Shown one piece after another: positions 7,445 to 16,643 of a stretch of DNA of 32,987 nucleotides (positions are counted from its first letter, which is position 1; each line of letters opens with the position of its first letter). The position numbers were made by a program, and so were the translations under genes. The notes under the pieces are model-generated. The model was given only the letters and a program-made list of their open reading frames with translations. It was not told where the DNA came from and did not search any database. The stretch lies in the IMG/VR virus record IMGVR_UViG_3300032331_001279, positions 1-32,987 of that record. One strand, written 5' to 3'. This stretch comes from a virus.

Positions 7445-8070
7445 TGTTTTCGGCTGTTATATACACTCCTGGAAGAACTGGTTCAAAATTAATTGAACGT
7501 AATTTAATTGATCATTTTAGTTCGCTACATAGATCGTGGCAAAATAAGAAACTTTTTGATTCCGGAATTGTTCATTGTCATAACCCGTTATATGTTCCAC
7601 CAAATAAAAATTTTATCTGTATAATTAGTACTCGACGTAATGAATTTGATGCAATACTCAGTATGATAACCACCAAACAAACTAAAGAATTTGCAACTTA
7701 TACAAATAAAACTATAGAACCTTTTGAAGTAAGTGAAACTGAATTTAAATCTATGTTTTACTATTATACGTGTTTTTATGAAATAATTAATCGCAGTTTT
7801 TTTGACAGTGTAGTAGAAATGGAATACGAATCTTTGATCAGTAATCCAAAATATTTGTTTTCAAAATTGGGGATTGATCAAGTAACTAACTACAAAAAAA
7901 TAAAGAAATCCCCCTACGACTATCATAGTTTAATAACTAATGTAAACGAACTTAAAAAATTGTATCTTGAAATGAAATCAACTCCGCTGACTCAAGAAGA
8001 TATCAATCAAGTAAAAAATAATATAGAATTAGATCTGCATAACCTTAGAGTATACGGCATAGTTTTTTAG
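7444..8070 (+). CDS. Sulfotransferase-like P-loop protein
   Basis: A 208-aa protein with an N-terminal P-loop-like TPGRTGSKL (8-16), the 5'-phosphosulfate-binding motif of PAPS sulfotransferases, and ISTRRNEFDAI (61-71), which fits the 3'-phosphate-binding strand-helix. It would move sulfate from PAPS to a sugar or lipid. It is AT-richer than the DNA polymerase gene next door, consistent with recent acquisition. It begins on a TAATG overlap. The family assignment is good; the acceptor is unknown, though the glycan genes in this window are natural candidates. Confidence 0.72.
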   Translation: MFSAVIYTPGRTGSKLIERNLIDHFSSLHRSWQNKKLFDSGIVHCHNPLYVPPNKNFICIISTRRNEFDAILSMITTKQTKEFATYTNKTIEPFEVSETEFKSMFYYYTCFYEIINRSFFDSVVEMEYESLISNPKYLFSKLGIDQVTNYKKIKKSPYDYHSLITNVNELKKLYLEMKSTPLTQEDINQVKNNIELDLHNLRVYGIVF

Positions 8071-8081
8071 GATAAACACAC

Positions 8082-10745
8082 ATGAGTTATGTTGACGCAT
8101 TATTTGATAGACAAAAAGACCGCATACACGTTGTAGAACGTGTCAACGGAGAACGAATATACACAGAGTATCCCGTTAACTATATCTTTTATTACGATGA
8201 TCCCAAAGGCAAACATCGTACTATATACGGAACACCTGTGAGTAGATTTGCCACACGCAATGGCAAAGAGTTCCAAAAAGAAATCAGAGTGCAAGGCAAT
8301 AAACGGCTATGGGAAAGCGATTTCAAACCCGTGTTCCGTTGTCTTGAAGAAAACTATTTAGGCGCAGAACCCCCTAAACTACACACAGCGTTTTTTGACA
8401 TCGAAGCTAACTTTGATCCCGAACGTGGCTTTGCGCCTACCAATGACCCGTTTAATAACATCACTGCTATCAGTGTTTACTTAGACTGGTTAGACAAACT
8501 TGTTACTCTGGTTTTACCGCCCAAGAGTATGAGCTGGGAAACAGCAGAAGAAATCTGTGCTAAGTTTGAAAACTGTTTTATCTTCGATCGCGAAGAAGAT
8601 ATGCTGGATACATTCTTAAATTTAATCGACGACGCAGATATCATAACTGGATGGAACAGCGAAGGCTATGACATTCCCTACACCATTGGTCGTATTACTC
8701 GTGTGCTGAGTAAAGACGACACACGCCGTATGTGTTTATGGGGACAATTTCCCAAGCAAAGAGAATTTGAAAGATTTGGCGCAAGCAATACAACATTTGA
8801 TTTGATTGGTCGTGTGCATATGGACTATATGCAACTCTATAGAAAATACACATATGAAGAACGCCATAGCTATAGTTTGGATGCTATTGGCGAATACGAA
8901 CTTGATGAACGTAAAACACCTTATGAAGGTACGTTGGATCAGTTGTATAACAAAGATTTTGAAAAGTTTATTGTTTACAACAGACAAGATACTCGCTTGA
9001 TAGCGAAACTGGATAAGAAACTTCGTTTCTTAGATTTGGCAAATACCATTGCTCACGATAACACAGTGTTATTGCAGACAACAATGGGTGCCGTAGCAAC
9101 TACTGAACAGGCAATTATCAATGAAGCACACAGTCAAGGATTGGTCGTACCTAACAGAAAAGGACGAGAGGAAGAAGTCGAATCACAGGCAGCAGGTGCC
9201 TATGTTGCTTACCCCAAAAAAGGTATGCACGAATACATCGGAGCCATTGACATCAACTCGCTGTATCCCTCGGCTATTCGAGCCCTTAACATGGGACCAG
9301 AAACAATCATAGGACAACTACGTCCCATAATGACTGACAAACTAATTGCAGAACGCATAGCTGGGGGATCGAGCTTTGCGGCTGCTTGGGAAGGTTTATT
9401 TGGTAGCTTAGAGTATGAAGCTATGATGGCTGGAGAAGTAGGCACAGAACTAACTATAGACTGGGAAGTAGACGGTACCAGTGATGTATGCAGTGCCGCA
9501 GATGTATGGCGCATTATCTTTGACCGTAACAAACCCTGGACTGTTAGTGCAAATGGTACAATCTTTACTTACGAAAAGAAAGGTATCATTCCCGGGTTGT
9601 TGGAACGTTGGTACGCCGAACGTAAGGAAATGCAAAAGAAATTAAAGGACTGCACAACTCCAGAAGACCAAGAGTATTGGGACAAGCGACAGCTAGTTAA
9701 GAAAATTAACTTGAACAGTTTGTATGGTGCTATTTTAAATCCAGGTTGTAGATTCTTTGACCACAGGATTGGACAAAGTACAACACTAACAGGACGTACC
9801 ATTGCCAAACACATGGATGCTTTTGTCAATGAAGCAATCACTGGCAAGTATGATCACGTAGGTGATGCAATTATCTATGGTGACACTGACTCTGTGTATT
9901 TTAGTGCTTGGCCCATTGTTCGAGCAGATGTAGAAGCTGGCCGCATGGAATGGAACAAAGATGTTTGTATTCAAGTCTATGACAGTATTGCAGATCAAGT
10001 CAATGAATCGTTTCCTGCATTTATGGAACGTGCTTGCCATTGCCCCAGAGTCAATGGTTCAATTATCAAAGGCGGGCGTGAACTGATTGCTACCAAAGGA
10101 TTGTTTATTAAAAAGAAACGCTATGCGGTATTGATCTTCGACAAAGAAGGTAAACGCAAAGACGTTAAAGGTAAACCTGGTGATGTAAAAGCTATGGGCT
10201 TGGACTTGAAGCGCAGTGATACTCCTAAGATTGTACAGGACTTCTTAAGTGAAGTTTTGTTAGACGTGCTAACTGATGCTAAACGTGAAGATGTTATTGA
10301 AAAAATCAAAGACTTTAAACTTAAATTCCAAGATCGTCCTGCTTGGGAAAAAGGCACACCCAAACGTGTCAACAACTTAACCAAGTACACAGCAGAAGAA
10401 TCTAGACTGGGTAAGGCTAACATGCCAGGACATGTACGTGCGGCAATGAATTGGAATAACTTACGTAAGATGCACGGTGATAATTATTCTCTGACCATTG
10501 TTGACGGTATGAAAACCATTGTATGTAAACTTAAACAAAATCCACTGGGATATACATCTGTGGGCTATCCCACTGACGAAAGTCATATTCCACAGTGGTT
10601 TAAAGACTTACCTTTTGACGACAATGAAATGGAAGCTGGTATTGTGGATCAAAAAGTAGAAAATTTGTTGGGTGTACTAAATTGGGACATCACTGAAAAC
10701 ACCAACATTAACAGTACATTCGATAGTTTGTTTAGCTTTGAATAA
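8082..10745 (+). CDS. 43: Family B DNA polymerase, T4 gp43-like
   Basis: 887 aa against 898 for T4 gp43. The proofreading exonuclease carries FFDIEAN (D106, E108), GWNSEGYD (N192, D197) and YNRQD (Y299, D303). The polymerase domain has motif A DINSLYPS (D390), motif B KINLNSLYG (K541-G549) and motif C YGDTDS (D601, D603). All catalytic residues are intact and there is no intein. The C-terminus ends in STFDSLFSFE, matching the short clamp-binding tail of gp43. It replicates the phage genome with the clamp at 12888-13619. A weak AGGA precedes the ATG. Confidence 0.97.
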   Translation: MSYVDALFDRQKDRIHVVERVNGERIYTEYPVNYIFYYDDPKGKHRTIYGTPVSRFATRNGKEFQKEIRVQGNKRLWESDFKPVFRCLEENYLGAEPPKLHTAFFDIEANFDPERGFAPTNDPFNNITAISVYLDWLDKLVTLVLPPKSMSWETAEEICAKFENCFIFDREEDMLDTFLNLIDDADIITGWNSEGYDIPYTIGRITRVLSKDDTRRMCLWGQFPKQREFERFGASNTTFDLIGRVHMDYMQLYRKYTYEERHSYSLDAIGEYELDERKTPYEGTLDQLYNKDFEKFIVYNRQDTRLIAKLDKKLRFLDLANTIAHDNTVLLQTTMGAVATTEQAIINEAHSQGLVVPNRKGREEEVESQAAGAYVAYPKKGMHEYIGAIDINSLYPSAIRALNMGPETIIGQLRPIMTDKLIAERIAGGSSFAAAWEGLFGSLEYEAMMAGEVGTELTIDWEVDGTSDVCSAADVWRIIFDRNKPWTVSANGTIFTYEKKGIIPGLLERWYAERKEMQKKLKDCTTPEDQEYWDKRQLVKKINLNSLYGAILNPGCRFFDHRIGQSTTLTGRTIAKHMDAFVNEAITGKYDHVGDAIIYGDTDSVYFSAWPIVRADVEAGRMEWNKDVCIQVYDSIADQVNESFPAFMERACHCPRVNGSIIKGGRELIATKGLFIKKKRYAVLIFDKEGKRKDVKGKPGDVKAMGLDLKRSDTPKIVQDFLSEVLLDVLTDAKREDVIEKIKDFKLKFQDRPAWEKGTPKRVNNLTKYTAEESRLGKANMPGHVRAAMNWNNLRKMHGDNYSLTIVDGMKTIVCKLKQNPLGYTSVGYPTDESHIPQWFKDLPFDDNEMEAGIVDQKVENLLGVLNWDITENTNINSTFDSLFSFE

Positions 10746-11859
10746 AAAAATAATACCAATTATTAATTTAAACAATGAATTTTATAAGAATAGAATTCCA
10801 CTGAACTACGACGATGTGGTTGATGCTCATAAATGGAACCGTCATGGCACTGGAATTAATTTTAATAAAGACCTAGGTCTCAAAGGTCGTTATTGTTATC
10901 ACCCATTTAATACCATTACTGTGGACAGTGCAGGTGATGTTTATATGTGTGTATGTCAAGCATGGTTACCTATCAGCGTAGGTAAAATTTGGGAATTTGA
11001 AACCCTGGAAGACATTGTCAGTAGCGTTAGGGCGAGAGAAATACAAGCCAGTATACTAGATGGATCTTACAGATACTGTGACGAAGGTTCTTGTAGTTTA
11101 ATTTTATCAAATGATCTGTCGGAACGTATAGATCACAGGCCGGACACTGTTAATTGGATTAATTTTGCAATAGATTCTAGCTGTAATTTAACATGCCCTA
11201 GTTGTAGGAAAGAATTCATATTTACCAGCGAAGGTCCTGAATTTGATCACAAAGTAAAACTAGTAGAACATTTAGTTAAGTTGATTGAAAATCAAGATCA
11301 CTTTATAAAATTTACGCTAAGTGGTGACGGTGATCCTTTTGCTAGTCTGATTTACCGACATTTTTTAAGTAAGTTAGATGTTAAAGATAAAAGCAACGTA
11401 GAAATAGAAATTGTTACCAATGGTATATTAGCCAAAGCACATTGGCACAAAATGTCAGGAATTTATAACAACGTAGTTCGATTTAAAATTAGTTTTGATG
11501 CTGGCTCTGAACAGGTATATAATATTACTCGTCGTGGTGGCGACTGGAACAAATTGCTTGAAAGTTCTAAATATATGATAAAATGGAAACAAAAACATTA
11601 CAGTCAAATGCAGTTAACTTCTAATTTTGTAGTACAACAAGCAAATTATAAAGACATGTTAACTTATGTAGAACTTTGCGATAAATTAGGATTTGATGAA
11701 ATTAATTTTCAAAAAATAGACGACTGGGGTACGTTCAGCGACTATGCCAGCACAGCAGTTTGGCAACCTAGTCACCCAGAACACGAAGAATATTTGAAAT
11801 ATTTCAATGACCCTGTCATAAAAAACAAAAAAGTTAACTTAACTAATTTGAAAGATTAA
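10738..11859 (+). CDS. Radical SAM protein with an N-terminal SPASM-like Cys region (TTG start)
   Basis: A 373-aa protein. C149-x3-C153-x2-C156 (CNLTCPSC) is the radical SAM cluster motif, followed by SGDGDPF (195-201) at the SAM-binding GGE position. Upstream, C53, C71, C73, C114 and C119 lie in a RYCYHPF...VYMCVC...YRYCDEGSC arrangement resembling a SPASM auxiliary-cluster domain, which normally sits C-terminal to the core. The only reasonable start is TTG at 10738, overlapping the polymerase stop by eight bases. The substrate is unknown; SPASM enzymes often modify peptides or proteins. It is AT-richer than the polymerase gene. Confidence 0.8.
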   Translation: MNKKIIPIINLNNEFYKNRIPLNYDDVVDAHKWNRHGTGINFNKDLGLKGRYCYHPFNTITVDSAGDVYMCVCQAWLPISVGKIWEFETLEDIVSSVRAREIQASILDGSYRYCDEGSCSLILSNDLSERIDHRPDTVNWINFAIDSSCNLTCPSCRKEFIFTSEGPEFDHKVKLVEHLVKLIENQDHFIKFTLSGDGDPFASLIYRHFLSKLDVKDKSNVEIEIVTNGILAKAHWHKMSGIYNNVVRFKISFDAGSEQVYNITRRGGDWNKLLESSKYMIKWKQKHYSQMQLTSNFVVQQANYKDMLTYVELCDKLGFDEINFQKIDDWGTFSDYASTAVWQPSHPEHEEYLKYFNDPVIKNKKVNLTNLKD

Positions 11860-11860
11860 A

Positions 11861-12841
11861 ATGAATTTATATAATTTAGTTAAATTAAAAAATCAATTGA
11901 AGTCTGTTAAACTAGAAAAGATAGATTTCGAAGTTGATGTTGTTAAAAATCTAATAGAAGATACAAAAAACATTCAACCCAGCTATGATGTTATCCAAAC
12001 TCATATTGTTGATCTTACTGACTCGGTTGAAAAAACAAAAACAGATATAGTAAACGTAGATAAAAAGATATCAGAGTTTATCGAAGTTGTCGATGACTAT
12101 ATAGAACGAATGACTAGAAATTTTCATGCCAGAGGATATGTAGTAAACGATTTCGTGGCCTGTGACATGACTGACGTCGAAGGAGAGCGTCGACGCTTAT
12201 TGCCCGTATCCTTGGAATTGAAAAGCGAATTGATAGTTAAAATAAGAAGTTACACGGAATGGCACTATCCTACTTTGGAAATAGGCCCAGGTGATGGGGA
12301 ATGGACTGATCATTTAATCGGAGGCGATCCGTTATATCTAGTAGACCAATATCAAGAGTTTATCGACAGCACACTAAGTAGATTCAATCCTGCATACCGA
12401 GGTAGAGTGAGGCCTTACTTAATAGGGGTAGGCTCGGGCAATACACCCACAGCAGAAAATATGTCAGACACAGACCTAAGCCAGTTACCAAAAAATCAAA
12501 TCGGGTTTATTTTTAGTTGGAACGTCTTTAACTATTTTCCACTTAAACATGTTCAATCATACCTTGCACAATGCTACGATGTTTTGCGACCGGGTGGTGT
12601 TATGATGTTTAGTTATAATAATTGTGAAGATGTAAACTGTGCTATTTTTGCAGAAATGGGCTACAGAAGTTGGATGCCCGAATCTTTATTAATTAAAACT
12701 TGTAAAGAACAAGGATTCGAAATTATTAACTCAGTTAACAAAGACGAATCAATACATTGGGTAGAAATTAAAAAGCCCGGACATATTAAAACGGTAAAAG
12801 GACATCAAGTACTAGGTGAAATTCGTAGCACAGGCACTTGA
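11861..12841 (+). CDS. SAM-dependent class I methyltransferase with N-terminal coiled coil
   Basis: 326 aa. Residues 1-90 are charged and helical and look like a coiled coil. Motif I LEIGPGDGEW (139-148) starts the Rossmann fold, and a later YDVLRPGGVMMFSYNN block is the motif typical of small-molecule or sugar methyltransferases. It follows the radical SAM gene by one base, suggesting a paired function. The substrate is unknown; sugar or polymer methylation is plausible given the coiled-coil start, which is common in glycan methyltransferases. Confidence 0.8.
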   Translation: MNLYNLVKLKNQLKSVKLEKIDFEVDVVKNLIEDTKNIQPSYDVIQTHIVDLTDSVEKTKTDIVNVDKKISEFIEVVDDYIERMTRNFHARGYVVNDFVACDMTDVEGERRRLLPVSLELKSELIVKIRSYTEWHYPTLEIGPGDGEWTDHLIGGDPLYLVDQYQEFIDSTLSRFNPAYRGRVRPYLIGVGSGNTPTAENMSDTDLSQLPKNQIGFIFSWNVFNYFPLKHVQSYLAQCYDVLRPGGVMMFSYNNCEDVNCAIFAEMGYRSWMPESLLIKTCKEQGFEIINSVNKDESIHWVEIKKPGHIKTVKGHQVLGEIRSTGT

Positions 12842-12866
12842 TTTTTCTAAATAAACAATATACAAT
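12838..12866 (+). promoter_or_regulatory. Sigma70-like promoter before the sliding clamp gene
   Basis: TTGATT (12838-12843), 17-base spacer, TACAAT (12861-12866). The -35 overlaps the previous stop. A CTAAATAA at about 12847 also resembles a degenerate late motif, so early and late use are both possible. Confidence 0.5.
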
Positions 12867-12887
12867 ACAACATCATTGGAGAAAAAT

Positions 12888-13619
12888 ATGAAAGACCACT
12901 TATTAGACATCGTACAACATACTCATGGACTTGGAATTATTAACCTTATTAAGGTTACAGGTACCGAAGAAGAAACTACACTGGAGGCAATCGACGTTGA
13001 GCGTTTAGTGATTGTCAAGGCTAAAATCAAAGGAGTCGTTCCAGAGTTTATTGGAACATTCGGTATGCCAAATTTGGCTAAACTGAACACAATTCTTAAT
13101 ACACCAGAATACAAAGAAGATGCCAATATTACAGTAACAAAAAAAGCGGTAACAAATGAACCAGATGGCATTCACTTTGAAAATAAAACAGGTGACTTTA
13201 AAAACGATTATCGTTTGATGGGTTCGGGTGTAATAGAGGCACAAATTAAAACTAGCAAATTGGTCAAAGAAATTAAATGGAGTATGGAATTTCAACCCAG
13301 TGCAATTAGCGCACAAAGGTTAAAATTTCAAGCCAGTGCTAACAGCGAAGAAACTAACTTTGTCGCTAAAACAGAAAACGGCGACTTAAAGTTTTTCTTT
13401 GGTGACCACAGTAGCCATGCAGGAGATTTTGTTTTCCATGCTGGTGTTAATGGGACACTGACCAAAGCACATCGTTGGCCGGTTAATGTTGTTATCGGCA
13501 TTTTGAGCTTGCCCGGTGACAAGACATTTAAGATCAGCGGTGACGACGGCTTGATTGAGATTGCTGTTGACAGTGGTCTTGCTGAATACCGTTACTTGCT
13601 ACCTGCACAGACAAAATAA
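12888..13619 (+). CDS. 45: DNA polymerase sliding clamp, T4 gp45-like
   Basis: 243 aa against 228 for T4 gp45. The internal stretch GTFGMPNLAKLNTILNTPEY (about 58-77 from this start) is a hallmark of gp45, and the protein has the expected alternating strand pattern. The trimeric clamp tethers the polymerase and, in T4, activates late transcription at TATAAATA promoters. The ATG at 12888 is chosen over a TTG at 12876 because GGAG at 12878-12881 sits six bases upstream. Clamp loader genes (gp44/62) are not in the window. It ends TAATG on the DpdA start. Confidence 0.92.
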   Translation: MKDHLLDIVQHTHGLGIINLIKVTGTEEETTLEAIDVERLVIVKAKIKGVVPEFIGTFGMPNLAKLNTILNTPEYKEDANITVTKKAVTNEPDGIHFENKTGDFKNDYRLMGSGVIEAQIKTSKLVKEIKWSMEFQPSAISAQRLKFQASANSEETNFVAKTENGDLKFFFGDHSSHAGDFVFHAGVNGTLTKAHRWPVNVVIGILSLPGDKTFKISGDDGLIEIAVDSGLAEYRYLLPAQTK

Positions 13620-15172
13620 TGCGTATCGACGATTTAACCAGCAAACAAAGTGATTATGCAGTGTTCTTGCCTGCATTGAGTAGCTTCTATGGTACTTACA
13701 TAGGCAAGCAACGGCATGATCCCAATTACATAGATCCCGGTCGTATACCTGCAGACTTTGAAAACGGCATTGAAGGCATGAACTGGCTTAATAAAGATGC
13801 CGCTTACTTTCCTTATAAGTGGGCATTGTACAGTGCAGGTCATGCTAACTTAGATACCAACAAGTTTGACCCCAAAGAAGACATGATCCGCAATCGCGAT
13901 CCCAATACATTTGTCTTGGGAGATTCAGGGGGATTCCAAATTGGTAAAGGAGTGTGGGAAGGCGATTGGAAAGATCCTAATTGCCCCAAGGCTGCTAAAA
14001 AACGAGCACAGGTTCTAAGCTGGTTAGATGCTTATTCAGATCGTGGAATGATTTTAGATATTCCTGCGTGGGTTGCTCGTAGTCCTGCAGGTCAACGTGC
14101 TACAGGTATCAGCACATATCAAGAAGCAGTTGATGCAACGTATATCAACAATGAGTACTTCATGAAGAATCGCACAGGGCGGTGTAAGTTTTTGAATGTA
14201 CTACAAGGTGAAAATCATACTGATGCAGACGATTGGTATGACCGTATGAAAAAGTATTGTGATCCTAAACAATATGCACAGCCATTTGAAGGTTGGGCCA
14301 TGGGCGGACAAAATATGTGTGATGTTCACTTGGTGCTACGCAGACTGGTGGCGCTGAGATTTGATGGATTACTGGAATCTGGCTTACATGACTGGATGCA
14401 CTTTTTAGGCACTAGTAAACTCGAATGGGCTACGCTGTTAACTGACGTTCAACGTGCAGTTCGTAAGCATCATAATCCTACATTCACAATTAGTTTTGAC
14501 TGTGCTAGTCCGTTTTTAGCAACTGCTAATGGACAAATTTACTATGATGTCAGCACAGAAGATAGGACTAAGTGGAGCTACCACATGCAACCTAGTGTGG
14601 ATAATAAAAAGTATGCCACAGACACACGCAGATTCGGCGATGCATTACTACAGGATAAAATCTTTGACTCGTTCTTAGAAAGCCCAATCAGTGAACGCAT
14701 GATGATTAAAGATGTTTGTGTGTACAAGCCCGGCGACCTAAATAAAATAGGTAAGGAAGGTAAAACATCTTGGGACAGTTTTAGCTATGCACTGCAAATG
14801 GGCCATAACGTATGGACACATATTCATTCTGTGCAAGAAGCTAATCGTCAATATGATGCTGGCAACTATCCCGAAATGCTAGTTGCTACCACAGCAGACA
14901 AGAAAACATTTCGTCGGTACGATAGAAACTTTTTTAGGGATATTGTTGATGATATTTTTGCTACCAGTGATAGAGGCCGAGCCGAAGAACTAGTAGAACA
15001 TTACAATAGATATTGGCTAAGTATTATTGGTACTCGAGGTGCAGTTGGTAAAAAGACTTTTAACTCAAGTACTGTGTTTAATGCTTTATTTGAACAAGAC
15101 GAACCTGTTGAATATCACACAGACGACAGCGGTCTTGATGATTCTAAATTAGACGTTTTGGAGGCTGAATAA
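13619..15172 (+). CDS. dpdA: DNA guanine transglycosylase, DpdA-type (TGT family)
   Basis: 517 aa. The tRNA-guanine transglycosylase fold is visible: DSGGFQ (D102-Q107) is the active-site base-binding Asp motif, FLNVLQGE (191-198) and GWAMGG (225-230) line the pocket, and SFDCASPF supplies the likely nucleophile D294. The usual Cys/His zinc site of tRNA enzymes is not obvious. DpdA exchanges guanine for a 7-deazaguanine in DNA, after replication. FolE, QueD and QueE in the same window support a DNA-modification role. It starts in a TAATG overlap with the sliding clamp, so it is probably expressed with the replication genes. The DpdA subtype cannot be assigned by eye. Confidence 0.88.
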   Translation: MRIDDLTSKQSDYAVFLPALSSFYGTYIGKQRHDPNYIDPGRIPADFENGIEGMNWLNKDAAYFPYKWALYSAGHANLDTNKFDPKEDMIRNRDPNTFVLGDSGGFQIGKGVWEGDWKDPNCPKAAKKRAQVLSWLDAYSDRGMILDIPAWVARSPAGQRATGISTYQEAVDATYINNEYFMKNRTGRCKFLNVLQGENHTDADDWYDRMKKYCDPKQYAQPFEGWAMGGQNMCDVHLVLRRLVALRFDGLLESGLHDWMHFLGTSKLEWATLLTDVQRAVRKHHNPTFTISFDCASPFLATANGQIYYDVSTEDRTKWSYHMQPSVDNKKYATDTRRFGDALLQDKIFDSFLESPISERMMIKDVCVYKPGDLNKIGKEGKTSWDSFSYALQMGHNVWTHIHSVQEANRQYDAGNYPEMLVATTADKKTFRRYDRNFFRDIVDDIFATSDRGRAEELVEHYNRYWLSIIGTRGAVGKKTFNSSTVFNALFEQDEPVEYHTDDSGLDDSKLDVLEAE

Positions 15173-15173
15173 A

Positions 15174-15386
15174 ATGTATGAAAATAGAATTGCACATTTA
15201 AAAGAAAGTCTTCGTGTATTGGATGAAAAAATTATACTACACGAAAAAGAACATCCACATTCCGAAAGTACACTAGTACAGGATTGGAAGAAACAGAAAC
15301 TCATGCTTAAAGATGAGATTCGAAAAATGGAACGGTTACAGTGGGAACACGACCACGAAACCGTAGATCTTGACGATCATCGATAA
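15174..15386 (+). CDS. Small coiled-coil hypothetical protein
   Basis: 70 aa, highly charged and helical, with heptad-like Leu spacing (LKESLRVLDEKI) and an acidic His-rich tail. A strong GGAGG ribosome binding site lies inside the end of dpdA. Family not recognised. Confidence 0.65.
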   Translation: MYENRIAHLKESLRVLDEKIILHEKEHPHSESTLVQDWKKQKLMLKDEIRKMERLQWEHDHETVDLDDHR

Positions 15387-15398
15387 ATCGTGTATAAT
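15370..15398 (+). promoter_or_regulatory. Sigma70-like promoter giving a leaderless start
   Basis: TTGACG (15370-15375), a 17-base spacer and TATAAT (15393-15398). A start seven bases after the -10 would be 15405, the first base of the next ATG. The spacer contains GATAAAT. The -35 lies within the end of the preceding gene. Confidence 0.72.
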
Positions 15399-15404
15399 GT
15401 TTAC

Positions 15405-15521
15405 ATGATTTATATTGTAAACAAAACAGGCGAAATAAAATTACCATATGAACCAGGCCTACTGGAATGGTTGCAGGAACACTATCCTCACAGTAAATAT
15501 CATTTAGAAGAAAGAACTTAA
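15405..15521 (+). CDS. Small hypothetical protein (38 aa), probably leaderless
   Basis: An ORF of 38 codons, MIYIVNKTGEIKLPYEPGLL..., ending TAA two bases before the next ATG. It fills an otherwise empty gap and has a near-perfect promoter directly upstream, but no Shine-Dalgarno. The expected transcription start falls on its ATG. The EWLQEHYPHSKYHLEER end looks like a folded mini-domain. Function unknown. Confidence 0.6.
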   Translation: MIYIVNKTGEIKLPYEPGLLEWLQEHYPHSKYHLEERT

Positions 15522-15522
15522 C

Positions 15523-15765
15523 ATGACTGTTGAACAAGCCGGAAATTTTTTAATTGGATCCATATTAGCTGGTATGGGGTTCTGCGTAATTACCATTGCC
15601 ATTCTTGTTATTAACAACCTATTTCATAAATATTGGAAACCTGTTACTTGGGGATTCTTACCCGAGTCAATGCGGACACCTTATCGTTTTCAACAACCGC
15701 ATGAACAAATGGATCACTATGAACCTAAAATAGAACCTACTTTGGACGATAAAGTTAAAAAATGA
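15523..15765 (+). CDS. Small single-pass membrane protein
   Basis: 80 aa with one strong hydrophobic segment at about 8-33 followed by a cytoplasmic-type Pro/acidic tail. It overlaps the next gene by four bases (ATGA). Function unknown. Confidence 0.65.
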   Translation: MTVEQAGNFLIGSILAGMGFCVITIAILVINNLFHKYWKPVTWGFLPESMRTPYRFQQPHEQMDHYEPKIEPTLDDKVKK

Positions 15766-16643
15766 AAAGTCTTGTAATTGGTATGGGTATAGGACAGTTG
15801 TATAAAACTGTGCTGACAGAGTTAGGGCACGAAATTGTAACAGTAGACATGGATCCTGCAAAAGGTGCAGACTTTTATGATTATGGGTTTGCATTTGCCG
15901 CACATGGTCATTTTGATACTGTACATATTTGTACCCCAAATTACACACACATCAATCTAGCCAGACATGCTGCCATCCACGATGCTGGTATTGTATTTGT
16001 TGAAAAGCCTGGCGTAGAAAACAGTGGTATATGGGCACAAATGTGTGAGGACTTTCCTAACACACGTTTTATGATGGTTAAAAATAATCAATGGCGTGAC
16101 AACATAGAACATCTAAAGGCTTTAGCCGATCAAGCAAAGACAGTAAACTTAAACTGGATCAACAAAGACCGTGTGCCTAATCCAGGTACTTGGTTTACCA
16201 CTAAACAATTGGCATTTGGTGGTGTTAGTAGAGACTTGATGCCTCATTTGTTAAGTTTATATATTGCACTAAATCCAGTGTGGCGCACAGACAATGTTAA
16301 TAAAATTGAAGCAGAAAGAAAATGGCAGCTCAATGAGTTAACTACCACAGACTATGGTCAAGTCAAAGCAGATGGCATTTATGACGTTGATGATGTATGT
16401 CGTATGATGTTTACTGATAAATGGAATCTAACTGCCGACTGGCGTAGTATGGATCAGGATCAACGCAACATTGAATTTATCATGCAGGATGACTCAGTAG
16501 AAACATTTGAACTAGGACTTTGTCCAGAGTATGCGTACAAAGAAATGATTCGTGACGCTGTAGCAAACCTAAATAACAATAAGTTCTGGAAAAATCAATA
16601 TGCCCAGGACATGTGGATCCATCAATTAATCGAAAACGTATGA
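15762..16643 (+). CDS. Gfo/Idh/MocA-family NAD(P)-dependent oxidoreductase
   Basis: 293 aa. An N-terminal Rossmann fold with GMGIGQLY (7-14), then HICTPNYTH (55-63) and the family marker EKP (81-83). The usual second-domain His is probably in the PHLL block. Such enzymes oxidise or reduce a sugar ring position, often on nucleotide sugars such as UDP-N-acetylhexosaminuronate. Its stop overlaps the next dehydrogenase as ATGA, and both lie upstream of a glycosyltransferase and an aminotransferase, suggesting a sugar-modifying pathway. Slightly short for the family. Confidence 0.82.
   Translation: MKSLVIGMGIGQLYKTVLTELGHEIVTVDMDPAKGADFYDYGFAFAAHGHFDTVHICTPNYTHINLARHAAIHDAGIVFVEKPGVENSGIWAQMCEDFPNTRFMMVKNNQWRDNIEHLKALADQAKTVNLNWINKDRVPNPGTWFTTKQLAFGGVSRDLMPHLLSLYIALNPVWRTDNVNKIEAERKWQLNELTTTDYGQVKADGIYDVDDVCRMMFTDKWNLTADWRSMDQDQRNIEFIMQDDSVETFELGLCPEYAYKEMIRDAVANLNNNKFWKNQYAQDMWIHQLIENV

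Noticed and set aside
8082-10745. Possible intein or split in the DNA polymerase
   Set aside because: All exonuclease and polymerase motifs are in order with normal spacing and the length equals T4 gp43.
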